DNA of 64,000 bases. It comes from a bacterium. Its GTDB lineage: Bacteria > Krumholzibacteriota > Krumholzibacteriia > Krumholzibacteriales > Krumholzibacteriaceae. Positions 36,550 through 45,751 of the stretch are shown one piece after another (within the stretch, counting starts at the first letter, position 1; each line of letters starts with the position of its first letter). Under the pieces are notes generated by a model. It worked only from the letters and a program-made list of their open reading frames with translations, did no database searches and was not told the DNA's origin. Made by a program: the position numbers and the translations under genes. The stretch is from contig CP070727.1 in the NCBI GenBank assembly GCA_020350885.1, positions 1,433,149 to 1,497,148 on the forward strand. The letters run 5' to 3'.

Positions 36550-38904
36550 ATGAAAGCAATTACATACAAAGCCCTTATGGCGTCGTTTATCTGTATAACG
36601 GCGCTCGCACTCATCCTTCAGGCGGCCGAGGCGGCCGATCATATCTGGCCCATGTACCGTCACGATATCGAACACACGGGCAGAAGCCCCTACATCGGAG
36701 CACAGAATTCCAGCTTGAGATGGAGATGCGAGTTAGGAGACGGCGTATATTCCTCTTCACCCGCAATAGCGGAGGATGGAACTATCTATATCGGTGCCAA
36801 TGACGGTAACCTGTATGCAGTTCATCCCGACGGTACTATATATTGGACGTACCCGATCGGAGGTGCTGTATATTCTTCCCCTGCCATCGATTCGGGCGGC
36901 ACTATTTACGTAGGACTATGGCGTGACAACATGGACCATGGTAAGGGCGCCGTTTATGCTATAAATCCTAATGGCACACTGAAATGGCGATATCCGCCGA
37001 CAGGGTATATACTGGATATTGAATCCTCCCCGGTGATAGATCCCGTATCCGGTGTAATCTATGTAGGGGGAGCCCGTCAGATTCCCTGGGGCGGCAGGTT
37101 CTATGCAATCAATCCCGACGGAACATACAAGTGTTCATTTAATCCTGGTGATGATGGTTGGATGCCTGCCTCTCCGGCTATACGGGGTGACGGAAAGATA
37201 ATTATTGGGGATTACAACAATCCAGACGGAATCATGTGGGCTATCAATCCCGAGAACTGCTCCGTACATGATCAGGTAACTGTAGGATATGATATAAAAT
37301 CTTCTGCTGCCATAGATGCGGCCAGGCAAAGGATATATTTTGGTAACAGTCAAGACACCGGCAATAAGCTCTGGGCTTACAATTTCGATCTCAATTTCGA
37401 ATGGAGTTTCACTACAGGCGATCATATAGTAGGTTGTCCGGCGATTGGCGCTGATGGGACGATATATGTCGGCTCTTACGATAACAATCTGTATGCAGTG
37501 AATCCCGATGGATCGGAGAAATGGCGTTACACAACGGGTGGGGATATATATTCTTCACCTGCAATTGGAGCGGACGGCACAATCTATGTTGGATCAAAAA
37601 ATCACAGGCTCTATGCAATCGATTCCTCAGGCGCACTCAAATGGTCTTACAAAACCGATGGGGCTATTTATTCTTCACCCGCTATCGGGCCGAATGGAGG
37701 AACTTACGTTGGTTCAATGGACGGGCATCTGTATTGCTTGGGCACCTACTGCAACGTAAATCCAACCTATTTTGACTTTAACGGAGTGTGTGTTGGTTGC
37801 TATCTTGATACGACTTTCACCATTACAAACTATCATACCGATACACTCATTGGGAGTGTAACGGAGTCGTGTATCCATTATAGTATAGAATCAGGTGGAG
37901 GACCCTATAGCCTGGCCCTTGGCGAATCATTGGTTGTAACGGTACGTTTTGAACCCGTTTCTCCTGGAACACACGATTGCACAATAGAGACAGGGCATTC
38001 CGCCTGCAGTGACGTTACCTGCACAGGAGGGCATTTTACCTGTCCTTTATCAGTCACCAATGATGCTGGTAGCGCGAGTTTTGTTTATTTCACTGTTTCT
38101 GGAAGCGGCGGATCCCTACGCAATTGCACTGTGACAAACAATCCTCCCGGTTGCCCTTATCCCACAAAAACTGTTTCAGGCAATATGATTTACATAGACT
38201 GGAGAGATATATGCTGCTTCGATCCTACAGAAACCCTAGAACTCATAGTTCAAAATGACTATCCCTGTGAGCAGCTTTCAATCTCTTATGTATGGTATAA
38301 GTTTACAGCAGTAGAGCTATCCTCATTCACCGCCACAGGCTTTGATGATCACATTCAGGTAGATTGGAAAACCGCCACCGAGATCGGTAGCGCCGGCTTC
38401 AACATCTACCGAAGCCTGGATAGGGAGACCCCGCAATCCCTACTCAATGAGGAGTTGATACGTACCCGAGGAGACGAGCTTCAGGGAGCATCCTATTCCT
38501 TCATCGACGATGACGTAGCCGGCAGCGTCACCTATTACTACTGGCTGGAGGACGTAAGCCTCGACGGAAGAAGCACCTTGCATGGACCGATCCCGGCAAC
38601 GACCGGCCAGAAGGAAGAACCGATCCCCAATGCCTTTAGCCTCGATAATTACCCCAATCCATTCAACGCAACAACAGTGATCACCTACGGACTGCCTGTG
38701 GATTGTGACGTTACCCTGACCATCTACAACCTCATGGGCCAGAAGGTGAAGACACTCGTGAATGAGCACCAGGGATCCGGCTACAAGTCGGTGAATTGGG
38801 ATGGCAGGAATGAGGAAGGCATAGAGGTATCCAGTGGTATCTACTTCTACAGGCTGCGGGCGGGGAGTCACACGGAGATCAAAAAGATGATCCTGCTCAA
38901 ATAA
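36550..38904 (+). CDS. Secreted PQQ-type beta-propeller protein with sorting-type C-terminus
   Basis: 784 residues. The ATG at 36550 has AGGAGGT upstream and a signal peptide ending AAEA. Residues about 45-395 are eight or so near-identical blades of the kind SSPAIGADGTIYVGS...LYAxNPDG...KWxY, typical of PQQ-like/YncE propellers. A Cys-rich Ig-like segment follows (about 405-560; SVTESCIHYS and the ASPD-like VTVRFEPVSPGTH), then an fn3-like domain (VELSSFTATGFDDHIQVDWK) and the sorting-type end (NYPNPFNATTVITYGLP through SGIYFYRLRAGSHTEIKKM). It is surface-displayed or secreted; there is no sign of an enzyme active site. It shares its C-terminal module with the C25 protein at 13495-18513, so one export system may handle both. 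Confidence 0.85.
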   Translation: MKAITYKALMASFICITALALILQAAEAADHIWPMYRHDIEHTGRSPYIGAQNSSLRWRCELGDGVYSSSPAIAEDGTIYIGANDGNLYAVHPDGTIYWTYPIGGAVYSSPAIDSGGTIYVGLWRDNMDHGKGAVYAINPNGTLKWRYPPTGYILDIESSPVIDPVSGVIYVGGARQIPWGGRFYAINPDGTYKCSFNPGDDGWMPASPAIRGDGKIIIGDYNNPDGIMWAINPENCSVHDQVTVGYDIKSSAAIDAARQRIYFGNSQDTGNKLWAYNFDLNFEWSFTTGDHIVGCPAIGADGTIYVGSYDNNLYAVNPDGSEKWRYTTGGDIYSSPAIGADGTIYVGSKNHRLYAIDSSGALKWSYKTDGAIYSSPAIGPNGGTYVGSMDGHLYCLGTYCNVNPTYFDFNGVCVGCYLDTTFTITNYHTDTLIGSVTESCIHYSIESGGGPYSLALGESLVVTVRFEPVSPGTHDCTIETGHSACSDVTCTGGHFTCPLSVTNDAGSASFVYFTVSGSGGSLRNCTVTNNPPGCPYPTKTVSGNMIYIDWRDICCFDPTETLELIVQNDYPCEQLSISYVWYKFTAVELSSFTATGFDDHIQVDWKTATEIGSAGFNIYRSLDRETPQSLLNEELIRTRGDELQGASYSFIDDDVAGSVTYYYWLEDVSLDGRSTLHGPIPATTGQKEEPIPNAFSLDNYPNPFNATTVITYGLPVDCDVTLTIYNLMGQKVKTLVNEHQGSGYKSVNWDGRNEEGIEVSSGIYFYRLRAGSHTEIKKMILLK

Positions 38905-38943
38905 AGGAGTGCGACAACCGAATATATATTAAGTTTAATATAT

Positions 38944-39792
38944 CTATAGTCTAAAATGAAATAGCACGCCGACCTCGGGTGCATAATCAGTCGCCTTCGA
39001 TGTAACACCGAATGCATTGTTGATTCTGACAAATGCATTCGGAATGATATGGAATTGCAGATCGGTGATCAACTCGATCTCATCCTGCGATCCCTCTACA
39101 CCGACATAAAACCGGAACCATCTCGATAAGCGTTTCAGATATTCGACTGCATATTCACCCAATTCCATCTTATTCTCTTCGGCGGTATATTCAACAGCCA
39201 GGCGCAGGGTCCATGTTCCCCACGAAAAACCCTTGGTTACACCCGAACCCAATTTCAATTCCCAATCCTTCGTACCTATCAGCAATTTTTCCTTTTGAAA
39301 CGGGAAAACCGTCTCGAAGTAGCTGAATATCTCGGGACGGCCCGTGGTTTCCTGTGACCAGCGCCACCGGATCTGGGATTCCACATCCCCCAGGCCGGAT
39401 TCCTCTATTACTTCCGGCATATCTGTCGGATCATCCTTTGATCTATATTGTTTTGCAGTTATGACCGCAGCTTCGAATTCAACAGCCACTCTTTCCGTTA
39501 TTCCGTATCCCAAAAATATCAAACCCTCATGGGCTCTGTAACGGCCCCGAAAGTCTTCGTCCAGGCCATACCCGAATTCAATCGGGGCGTACTCTGCATC
39601 CTGATCGTAGTAATATTCATAATAGGGATAGATTATAAATTCTCCCTTTTCGATGTATGTGCCGAACATCGACAAAGGAACTCCCCGTCCCCTGTCTTTC
39701 AGATAGTAGGGAAGGTCATCTTGAGCGAATGCGAAGGATATACTCAAAAGAAGTATCCCTGTGGAAACCACGATGTAAAGCAGCCTCTTCAT
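38944..39792 (-). CDS. Predicted outer-membrane protein of unknown function
   Basis: 282 residues with a signal peptide ending FAFAQ. The sequence is Tyr/Glu-rich with amphipathic strands (FIIYPYYEYYYDQ, YRAHEGLIFLGYGITERVAVEFEA, TWTLRLAVEYTA) and ends VGVLFHFRL with a terminal hydrophobic residue, the pattern of a beta-barrel porin or transporter-like protein. Strong GAGGAGGAGG ribosome site. It converges with the propeller gene; between them is the AT-rich inverted repeat ATATATTAA/TTAATATAT (38924-38943), too tight to be a clear terminator. Confidence 0.68.
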   Translation of the reverse strand: MKRLLYIVVSTGILLLSISFAFAQDDLPYYLKDRGRGVPLSMFGTYIEKGEFIIYPYYEYYYDQDAEYAPIEFGYGLDEDFRGRYRAHEGLIFLGYGITERVAVEFEAAVITAKQYRSKDDPTDMPEVIEESGLGDVESQIRWRWSQETTGRPEIFSYFETVFPFQKEKLLIGTKDWELKLGSGVTKGFSWGTWTLRLAVEYTAEENKMELGEYAVEYLKRLSRWFRFYVGVEGSQDEIELITDLQFHIIPNAFVRINNAFGVTSKATDYAPEVGVLFHFRL

Positions 39793-39846
39793 TTCAATTT
39801 CCTCCTCCTCAAATGCATCAAGATTTATTCATGAGTTTCGTTTCAT

Positions 39847-40665
39847 TTAATACGCATCTGGAATCAGTACATCGATGATCCCTATGACCAATGCCGTTAC
39901 ACTTTCGGACACTATACTAAACGGTCCCGGCAGTTCCGTGTTGCCAATCGCTTTTGGCGGCTTAGGAGCAAGCTTCGCGAGAAATACTCTCAGCTGCTGG
40001 TGTACCCGCATCTGATTAGCTTCTGATCGAGCAATTAAAAGTGTCCTTCCGAACTCCGCACCTAACCGATTCGATCCAAGATCTTCCCTGGAAAAACATG
40101 AATTCAACTTCAATTTCAATCCTTCGTCTACACACTGCCCAATCTCGTTGGCCACACCGAGCAGCAATGCTTCACCTCTGCTCCCGCCGATTGGGATTTT
40201 TGATTTTCGTGAGAGTGAGCCACCGTAAGCCTCGCTGGCCGCAGCAAAGAAGTGACGGAAGTCGATAACACGAGGATCTTGCCCGATGAGCAGATAACGT
40301 GCACCATTAGCGGTCATTGTGAAGTTCGAAACAGCTTTTAAAAGCGATTTGGGATCACGAAAAGTCAGTTCCAGCTTTTGAAGATGATTGGCGAAGTCAG
40401 CGACGGTCCCAAGTTGTGATTTGAACTTTTTCAGATTTGCTACTGGAACCTTTGCAGGCTCAAGGAGAGCATTCCAGGTTTTCGGGCCGACAATCCCGTC
40501 TGTATCCAAGCCAGCAAACACCTGGAAATCAAGAACCGCCTTCTCGGTCTTCGGTCCGAAGAGTCCATCCACTTTAATTCTCGGCTGTGGATTAAGATGA
40601 GTGTTGAGTGCAATTTGAAGAAAACGAACAAGCCGTCCTCTGGATCCTCTCCGCAGGATGTTCAC
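39847..40665 (-). CDS. Peptidoglycan-binding (PG_binding_1) protein
   Basis: 272 residues. The PG_binding_1 domain lies at the N-terminus (about 3-70): LVRFLQIALNTHL, IKVDGLFGPKTEKAVLDFQ and TDGIVGPKTWNALL, the usual two D-G-x-x-G-P-x-T repeats. The remaining 200 residues are helical with no catalytic motif that I recognise. No signal peptide is apparent. The GTG at 40665 is preferred because GGAGGG lies seven bases upstream; a TTG six codons earlier is possible. It would anchor something to the cell wall; export route unclear. Confidence 0.72.
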   Translation of the reverse strand: MNILRRGSRGRLVRFLQIALNTHLNPQPRIKVDGLFGPKTEKAVLDFQVFAGLDTDGIVGPKTWNALLEPAKVPVANLKKFKSQLGTVADFANHLQKLELTFRDPKSLLKAVSNFTMTANGARYLLIGQDPRVIDFRHFFAAASEAYGGSLSRKSKIPIGGSRGEALLLGVANEIGQCVDEGLKLKLNSCFSREDLGSNRLGAEFGRTLLIARSEANQMRVHQQLRVFLAKLAPKPPKAIGNTELPGPFSIVSESVTALVIGIIDVLIPDAY

Positions 40666-40757
40666 ACTTATTCCCTCCGGCAATCTAACGTCATTGAATC
40701 ATATCGGGACTAGGAAGTTTTCGAAGCATCTCGTTGAAAATATGGCTGGTTGAGCCA

Positions 40758-41303
40758 TTATTCACCGGGACCAGGCTGCTCAGGGCATGTTGCCTGTTGG
40801 ATCTGTCCACTCGACAACAGCTTCTTCGTGACAAGAATAGACTGCGGTTGACCGATGTATACGGCCGGCTCACCGTCTTCCTTTTTGTAGTTAACAGTCC
40901 ACATGTGATACATTCCATCGCATAACCCTAAGTTTTCCGAGCCGGGTATCTCTATCCCCACCGGGATTGACTGCCCGCCGGTAGGAGGTTGGAAGGTTTG
41001 GTTGTATACCCTCTCGATCGTTTCCTCGGTCGATCTGGCCCCGGCCTGCCAGTAGGTAAGAAGGACTGAAACGAGTTCACCAGGCCGCCTGAAGGTGACC
41101 ACGAGATGCACCTTCTTTTTTCCAGCTATGTCCGGGGCAAACGGGCTTGTATATGATGATCCATCAGTTCTATACCTGGTTATCAGCGTCTCGGTAGGTC
41201 CATATTCTATCTTGATTGTTGGGCGAGACACCCGGCCCCCGTCACACGACGAAATTATTGTCACCGATAAAAGACAAAACACAAAAAGGGATTTCTTTTT
41301 CAT
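40758..41303 (-). CDS. Lipoprotein of unknown function
   Basis: 181 residues. Signal peptide MKKKSLFVFCLLSVTIISSC with a lipobox ending at Cys20. The body is Ig- or immunoglobulin-like in composition (KVHLVVTFRRPGELVSVLL, GMYHMWTVNYKKE) and no family was recognised. I take the ATG at 41303, which gives the clean lipoprotein leader; a longer frame to 41441 has none. Purine-rich sequence (GGAGGGGGGAG) is upstream but rather far. It begins 52 bases after the SixA gene stop on the same strand. Confidence 0.6.
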   Translation of the reverse strand: MKKKSLFVFCLLSVTIISSCDGGRVSRPTIKIEYGPTETLITRYRTDGSSYTSPFAPDIAGKKKVHLVVTFRRPGELVSVLLTYWQAGARSTEETIERVYNQTFQPPTGGQSIPVGIEIPGSENLGLCDGMYHMWTVNYKKEDGEPAVYIGQPQSILVTKKLLSSGQIQQATCPEQPGPGE

Positions 41304-41355
41304 TATAGTATCACTCCCCCCTCCATACGTCTCGCCGTGGATGGGAAGTATCCGT

Positions 41356-41832
41356 TTATTTCCGGCTCTCAGGCATAATGAGAGAGGGCGCCACCACCCA
41401 TGCAACCGACCAGTGCCCCTGCTCCCCAACGAGGCATACAACCCCGGCGTTTTGAAACCTCACAACCTCGGTATCTTGTTCTCCGGTAACCAGATAGCTT
41501 GTGAGCTTGCTCAGGAACGGCAGGTGTCCGACGATCATCAAAGGATCCTGCAGCCCATCGAGCATATCAACGGCAGGAAGAATATCATCATTCGGCTTCA
41601 ATCCCGGTGTGGATAGTACGCCATGTGGAGGTGACAGGTGATTGCCGAAAATCTCTGCGGTTTGCTCGGCCCGCTTCTTGCCACTATGCCTGATCTCTGC
41701 TGCACTCTCCCCGGCTTTCCGCATCCATGCGGCCATTGTATTGGCATTCCTGAGCCCCATCCCATTCAATGGGCGGGTTGGATCCTCCGATTTGCTTTTT
41801 GCCTCGCCGTGTCTCACCAGGTACAGTTTCAT
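41356..41832 (-). CDS. sixA: SixA-like phosphohistidine phosphatase
   Basis: 158-residue member of the histidine phosphatase superfamily. It begins MKLYLVRHGEAK with the catalytic RHG, continues with DPTRPLNGMGLRNA, IRHSGKKRAEQTAEIF (the second Arg), and MIVGHLPFLSKLTSYL with the second catalytic His. SixA removes phosphate from phospho-His proteins such as HPt domains or the PTS protein NPr; the partner here is unknown. The ATG at 41832 puts the RHG at the usual distance from the start; another ATG three codons upstream is possible. Confidence 0.87.
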   Translation of the reverse strand: MKLYLVRHGEAKSKSEDPTRPLNGMGLRNANTMAAWMRKAGESAAEIRHSGKKRAEQTAEIFGNHLSPPHGVLSTPGLKPNDDILPAVDMLDGLQDPLMIVGHLPFLSKLTSYLVTGEQDTEVVRFQNAGVVCLVGEQGHWSVAWVVAPSLIMPESRK

Positions 41833-41915
41833 TGTTACCATCCTGATAGCGTCATCGAATCAAGCATCCCGTTTGCGGGGCGGTTTTGATCCACACTGGC
41901 GAGCCGCCGGGAACT

Positions 41916-42188
41916 TCAGTATGCGATCTCGAAGTCAGAGTACTCATTATTATACTCCAGCACATCAACCTTTACGTCCTGAACATTGGCCATGGGAGGG
42001 CCCTTCTTGGCCCACTCGACCAGCTCATCCACCTTGGCGTCCTCACCTTCGGCAACGAACTCGACATTACCATTGGCAAGATTCCTTACGTAGCCGTGGA
42101 GACCCAGCTCCCTTGCCTTGTCTCGAGTGGTTGCCCTGAACCAGACCCCCTGCACGAGGCCCGAAACCTTCGCCCGTACTTTCTTCAT
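41916..42188 (-). CDS. acyP: Acylphosphatase
   Basis: 90 residues, the standard size. It hydrolyses acyl phosphates such as acetyl phosphate and 1,3-bisphosphoglycerate. The motif SGLVQGVWFRATTRDKA holds the phosphate-binding loop and the essential Arg of FR, and GYVRNLANGNVEFVAEG holds the catalytic Asn. AAGGTAGAG lies upstream of the ATG. It is in a minus-strand series of small soluble enzymes, 83 bases before sixA. Confidence 0.95.
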   Translation of the reverse strand: MKKVRAKVSGLVQGVWFRATTRDKARELGLHGYVRNLANGNVEFVAEGEDAKVDELVEWAKKGPPMANVQDVKVDVLEYNNEYSDFEIAY

Positions 42189-42216
42189 TTCACTCTACCT
42201 TAGCTTTACTCTTCTC

Positions 42217-42558
42217 TCATTCCCCGAAAACACTTTTCATAACTTCAAGAGCAAACCTCGACGATACCGTTGCCGGCCCACCCCCCATCTCTATTCCAAC
42301 CTCTACCGCCTCCAGGATGTCTTCCTTGGTTGCACCTGATTTAGCTGCCTGCTCGATATGCCATTGCATACACGACTCACAGTTGATCGTTACCGAAATA
42401 CCAACGGCTATCAATTCCTTCGTCTTCTTGGGTAACGCTCCATCCGAATAGGTCAACCGCTCCATTTCGAGAAACGCCCGGTACACCTTGGAATCGAGCT
42501 TCATGAGCTCAGAATGCGCCTCTTTCCTTCTCCTGGCAATTTGCTTTAGCTTATCCAT
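42217..42558 (-). CDS. Carboxymuconolactone decarboxylase/AhpD-like protein
   Basis: 113-residue all-helical protein of the AhpD superfamily. The redox or catalytic motif CESCMQWHIEQA (CxxC followed by His) is near residue 54, with the preceding KTKELIAVGISVTINC characteristic of the family. AhpD-like proteins act as alkylhydroperoxidase reductants; decarboxylase function is unlikely without pathway genes. GAGGT lies before the ATG. The acylphosphatase gene starts 28 bases beyond the stop, so they may be cotranscribed. Confidence 0.88.
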   Translation of the reverse strand: MDKLKQIARRRKEAHSELMKLDSKVYRAFLEMERLTYSDGALPKKTKELIAVGISVTINCESCMQWHIEQAAKSGATKEDILEAVEVGIEMGGGPATVSSRFALEVMKSVFGE

Positions 42559-42571
42559 ATTGATACCTCGG

Positions 42572-43993
42572 TTAATGTTCGGATCTCCGGTACCAGCTCA
42601 ACCATTCTTTTTTTGTCTTAAATCCCTTACGGGCCAGCTGCTCGAGTTTTTCCATAGCTCTGGATTGTTCGGTTTCTGTTCCATAATACAAAATAGAAGT
42701 CAACAGGCGTGCTTTAATTCTATCTCTATTATCACTGATAAATTCCTTCCAGTAGTCAATTGCGTTTGAATCGTCTTGCTTGAAGAACGTTTCATCATAT
42801 GGCGGATGACCCGTTAAATTAGCCATGATTTTCATAATTTCAGGAGCCGGCACCTTTGCCCTTTCAAACGTTCTAAACAAATTCTCAAATAGGGCCATAT
42901 TATCGACGATCTCTATTGTGTTTACTATGTGTAGCCTTTTTTCGATGTAATCTATTACATTTTCCGTTCTGGGAATCATCTCTCCTGTAATTCTATACCA
43001 TAACCAAATTAGTGGAGTTGAATGTGTATTTGGATATTGTTTTGCGTAGTCTATTGCGTTTTGTACCAAATTGACCGACGGTATATTTTTTACAACGATA
43101 TCATCGAAGTATGCTTCATTATAAAATATCCATGCATCCACCATATCACTTGAAAAAGCTAATTCGAACTCATCAATAACTTCTAATGGCAACAAGAAAT
43201 CCTTTTGTTTCCTTGTATAAGCAATCCTGAATCGGTTCTCGGATAAGAGCGAACGGTAAATAGAGTACGTCTTAATCCCTCTTTCTATCAATTGCTCCGC
43301 TAATCTGGGAATATTATTCTTGGGATCTCTCTTTTTCATAACGTGGTTTCCGCCGAATATTCCGAGAAACTTGTGATCCGGGAGCTGCCGGATCATTTCT
43401 TCTATCTTTAGAGCGGCGTAAATATCACGTTCCGTCCTGAAATATTCGTCCCTCACCTCTCTGCTAACCAATGTTGATATGTACTTCTCAATACACGCAA
43501 CTTTGAAATCCAGCAGTTCCGCTTTCTTCTTCCCATTATTCAGTTCCTCTATTCGTTCAAACAATAACTTCAGATCATGATAAAACTCTAAATCCGCAGC
43601 CGATACATTTAATAAAAATTGCGGGTCGAATGCTAACCGGGATACATCACCGTCATGAAAATACAAGTTCAATTTATCTCCAAAATATTGTGAGCCTTCC
43701 AGGATCAATACAATATTTCTTGGAGATTCCTTTCCGCTGTCAGCCAGTTCCAGCCAATACTCCAAAAATTGTATGACCATCTGGTAATAAATATGTTGGT
43801 GGTGCCTGTGTTCACCCAAGAGTACGATTTGGCAGGAATCAACCTTGTTTAGAATGAAAGCGTCGATATCATCAATTTTATGGGAATTAATAGCAATCTG
43901 TAATTTCTTATCGGCATCATTGCTGGTATCTCTTGATGAGCAGGAGAAAAAAACGAATACAATGACCAGTCCGGCAAGAATAGATATCCTCAT
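42572..43993 (-). CDS. Lipoprotein with divergent erythromycin-esterase/ChaN-like fold
   Basis: 473 residues. Leader ends FVFFSC, a lipobox. QIVLLGEHRHHQHIYYQMVI near residue 50 is the entry motif of the EreA/ChaN/Tiki superfamily (E-H at the active or heme site); VLILEGSQYFGDKLN and FLGIFGGNHVMKKR correspond to later conserved positions. The C-terminal 200 residues, with no family assigned, look helical. Ribosome site AAGGA. It is only weakly like the gene at 34240-35595, and activity (esterase, heme binding or protease) cannot be decided. Confidence 0.6.
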   Translation of the reverse strand: MRISILAGLVIVFVFFSCSSRDTSNDADKKLQIAINSHKIDDIDAFILNKVDSCQIVLLGEHRHHQHIYYQMVIQFLEYWLELADSGKESPRNIVLILEGSQYFGDKLNLYFHDGDVSRLAFDPQFLLNVSAADLEFYHDLKLLFERIEELNNGKKKAELLDFKVACIEKYISTLVSREVRDEYFRTERDIYAALKIEEMIRQLPDHKFLGIFGGNHVMKKRDPKNNIPRLAEQLIERGIKTYSIYRSLLSENRFRIAYTRKQKDFLLPLEVIDEFELAFSSDMVDAWIFYNEAYFDDIVVKNIPSVNLVQNAIDYAKQYPNTHSTPLIWLWYRITGEMIPRTENVIDYIEKRLHIVNTIEIVDNMALFENLFRTFERAKVPAPEIMKIMANLTGHPPYDETFFKQDDSNAIDYWKEFISDNRDRIKARLLTSILYYGTETEQSRAMEKLEQLARKGFKTKKEWLSWYRRSEH

Positions 43994-44080
43994 GATGCGT
44001 ATCCTTAACTACACGGCAGCCAATCCCATCCGGTCCACTCGCCGGGCGAGCTGCGGATTGAACCTTTGCCTCTAGAACTC

Positions 44081-44350
44081 TCAGATCCTCTTGAGCACTC
44101 CCCCAACGATGGCAAACACCAGGGCAAGATTCATCGATACGATGTAGGAGTAAAACCACGGTCCTGGCTTTCCGTTCTCCCCCACGGTAATTTTATGGTA
44201 TTGATATATGTACTTAAGGACCAAGACCCTGAAGAACAGCAGATTGATGTCTATACCACGATTGGATAAAAATGAGGCGATAACAATAGAGGATACGATA
44301 CCCCACACAACACTCAGGATAGCTAATGCAAAGAATACATCGCTCATCAT
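44081..44350 (-). CDS. Small membrane protein of unknown function
   Basis: 89 residues with two membrane helices (about 5-27 and 65-87) joined by a basic loop (LKYIYQYHKITVGENGKPGP). No family was recognised. It is flanked by the lipoprotein at 42572-43993 and a BPL_N-type gene, all on the minus strand. Confidence 0.6.
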   Translation of the reverse strand: MMSDVFFALAILSVVWGIVSSIVIASFLSNRGIDINLLFFRVLVLKYIYQYHKITVGENGKPGPWFYSYIVSMNLALVFAIVGGVLKRI

Positions 44351-44547
44351 ATACCCACTTTGTAAAAGTCCGCCTTACCTACTCCCATCCAATATTCCTT
44401 GTATATTCGATCTTAGGTGCTTGTTGCGTTGCGTTATTACTTAGACTACCTCACAATCTCCACATTTCCAATTACTTTTTAACCAGAGGATTATCGTCAT
44501 TATAGAAGCCTTGTGGTCCCGCAAATAATTACTATAAAAATATATTT

Positions 44548-45417
44548 TTATTTTTGGGTCAGCCACCTCACTACTGCTAATAACAGAGGCCACTCTGAGC
44601 CTTCATCCTCCAAATCATTGAATCTATCTGAGCCGTCCCTATCACTATCTACCTCTATTTCGGGATGGGGACCGCTTAAAAACACCCTGCCTTTTCCATA
44701 TTCAAACGCTACCATTGCTGGATTTCCTGAAATCTCGTATGTGGCAACAACAGCTACTTTTGCGTTTTCGTTTACTCGAAAGTATGGACTACTTGGGTAG
44801 TAGACAATCTTTAGCCGCTTCGGCATTGAGCTAGTGATAGGGTGCATTTCGTTAGGCACATTCAACCAGGTCATAAGAGGCCAAACACCCTGAGGAGATA
44901 TTTCTTCTTGCCCGCAATAAGCTACACCGGGAAATAGATCGAGGTATAACTCCTTTCCCGCCAAATGAACACCCCAGAAATCGCAAGACTCACAGGCATA
45001 TAATGCTCCAAGGCATATTCCAATGTATCCGCCACCGCTCTTGATAAATTCCTGTATCTTCGATTTACCCTCGAGACCTAGTTCACCCCAAGGATCCGGA
45101 TTGCTCTCCCCTCCGGGACATGCAAGTATATCGTAACTATTGATGAATCCTCTCTTGATACCATCTGCATTAATGACTTCAACGTGGCATCCCATCCATT
45201 GCAAAGCTCGCCCTATGGCTAGTGCACTATGCCCATCCATTCCGTGGCCAAAATATAGTGCCACCTTGGTACCTATTAAATCTTCATATGTCTCTGTCGA
45301 AACTTGATGCGACATGAGGCGCTGTTGCAAGGTGGGATAACATGAAATCTTTATTAGAACTGAAATTAGAATAATACCAATTAGGCAAGAGGGGATAATG
45401 ATTAATCTCTTTTTCAT
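44548..45417 (-). CDS. BPL_N-type (glutamine amidotransferase-like fold) exported protein
   Basis: 289 residues. A hydrophobic N-terminal segment (about 5-24) suggests membrane anchoring or export. The domain matches the N-terminal half of eukaryotic-type biotin-protein ligase, a class I amidotransferase-like fold: KVALYFGHGMDGHSALAIGR, ILACPGGESNPDPWGELG and GGGYIGICLGALYAC, where the Cys in CLGA is the usual nucleophile position, and later GKGRVFLSGPHPEIE. There is no ligase domain. Such stand-alone proteins occur in bacteria with unknown substrate. The gene is AT-rich compared with those at 28-33 kb. Confidence 0.78.
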   Translation of the reverse strand: MKKRLIIIPSCLIGIILISVLIKISCYPTLQQRLMSHQVSTETYEDLIGTKVALYFGHGMDGHSALAIGRALQWMGCHVEVINADGIKRGFINSYDILACPGGESNPDPWGELGLEGKSKIQEFIKSGGGYIGICLGALYACESCDFWGVHLAGKELYLDLFPGVAYCGQEEISPQGVWPLMTWLNVPNEMHPITSSMPKRLKIVYYPSSPYFRVNENAKVAVVATYEISGNPAMVAFEYGKGRVFLSGPHPEIEVDSDRDGSDRFNDLEDEGSEWPLLLAVVRWLTQK

Positions 45418-45506
45418 TACAGTGCCGGATGCAGATTTACCAGAATATCTTTTGTGTTATTAGTAATAATTTAATTGCACTCAGCCGTTAGACGATCAAG
45501 TGTAGA

Positions 45507-45698
45507 TCATCCGATTCGTCCATTCCCATTTACATCTAATCCGTGAATCTCTTCGATCTTTTTTACTAATTCACGAATCGTATCTTGTGTCCTGTGAAGT
45601 TGATCTTCCAGATAAGATACACGGTCTTGAATGGAATCAGCCTTCTTCTTCTGATGATATATGAATCCTGACTGCACGATCTCCCAAAGAAATCCCAT
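45507..45698 (-). CDS. Small coiled-coil protein of unknown function
   Basis: 63 residues from ATG 45698, which has AAGGGGG just upstream. A hydrophobic start (MGFLWEIVQSGFIYHQ) precedes a heptad-like helix (IQDRVSYLEDQLHRTQDTIR) and an unusual DVNGNGRIG end, which looks like half of an EF-hand calcium loop or a dockerin fragment. A GTG at 45755 that overlaps the stop of the preceding gene as GTGA would give 82 residues and translational coupling; I cannot exclude it. Confidence 0.5.
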   Translation of the reverse strand: MGFLWEIVQSGFIYHQKKKADSIQDRVSYLEDQLHRTQDTIRELVKKIEEIHGLDVNGNGRIG

Positions 45699-45751
45699 TT
45701 TACCCCCTTCGTTAAAAGCTGAACAAACAATCAGGATGTCGCACGACGATA

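Noticed and set aside
36770-37740. Periodic DNA repeats as a CRISPR-like or tandem array
   Set aside because: They are coding repeats for propeller blades, in frame and diverged, not spacer-repeat units.
38924-38943. AT-only inverted repeat between convergent propeller and barrel genes as a terminator
   Set aside because: The loop is at most a few bases and there is no G/C stem; too weak to call.
42217-42558. Gamma-carboxymuconolactone decarboxylase of aromatic degradation
   Set aside because: The CxxC-H motif is the AhpD type and no protocatechuate pathway genes are nearby.
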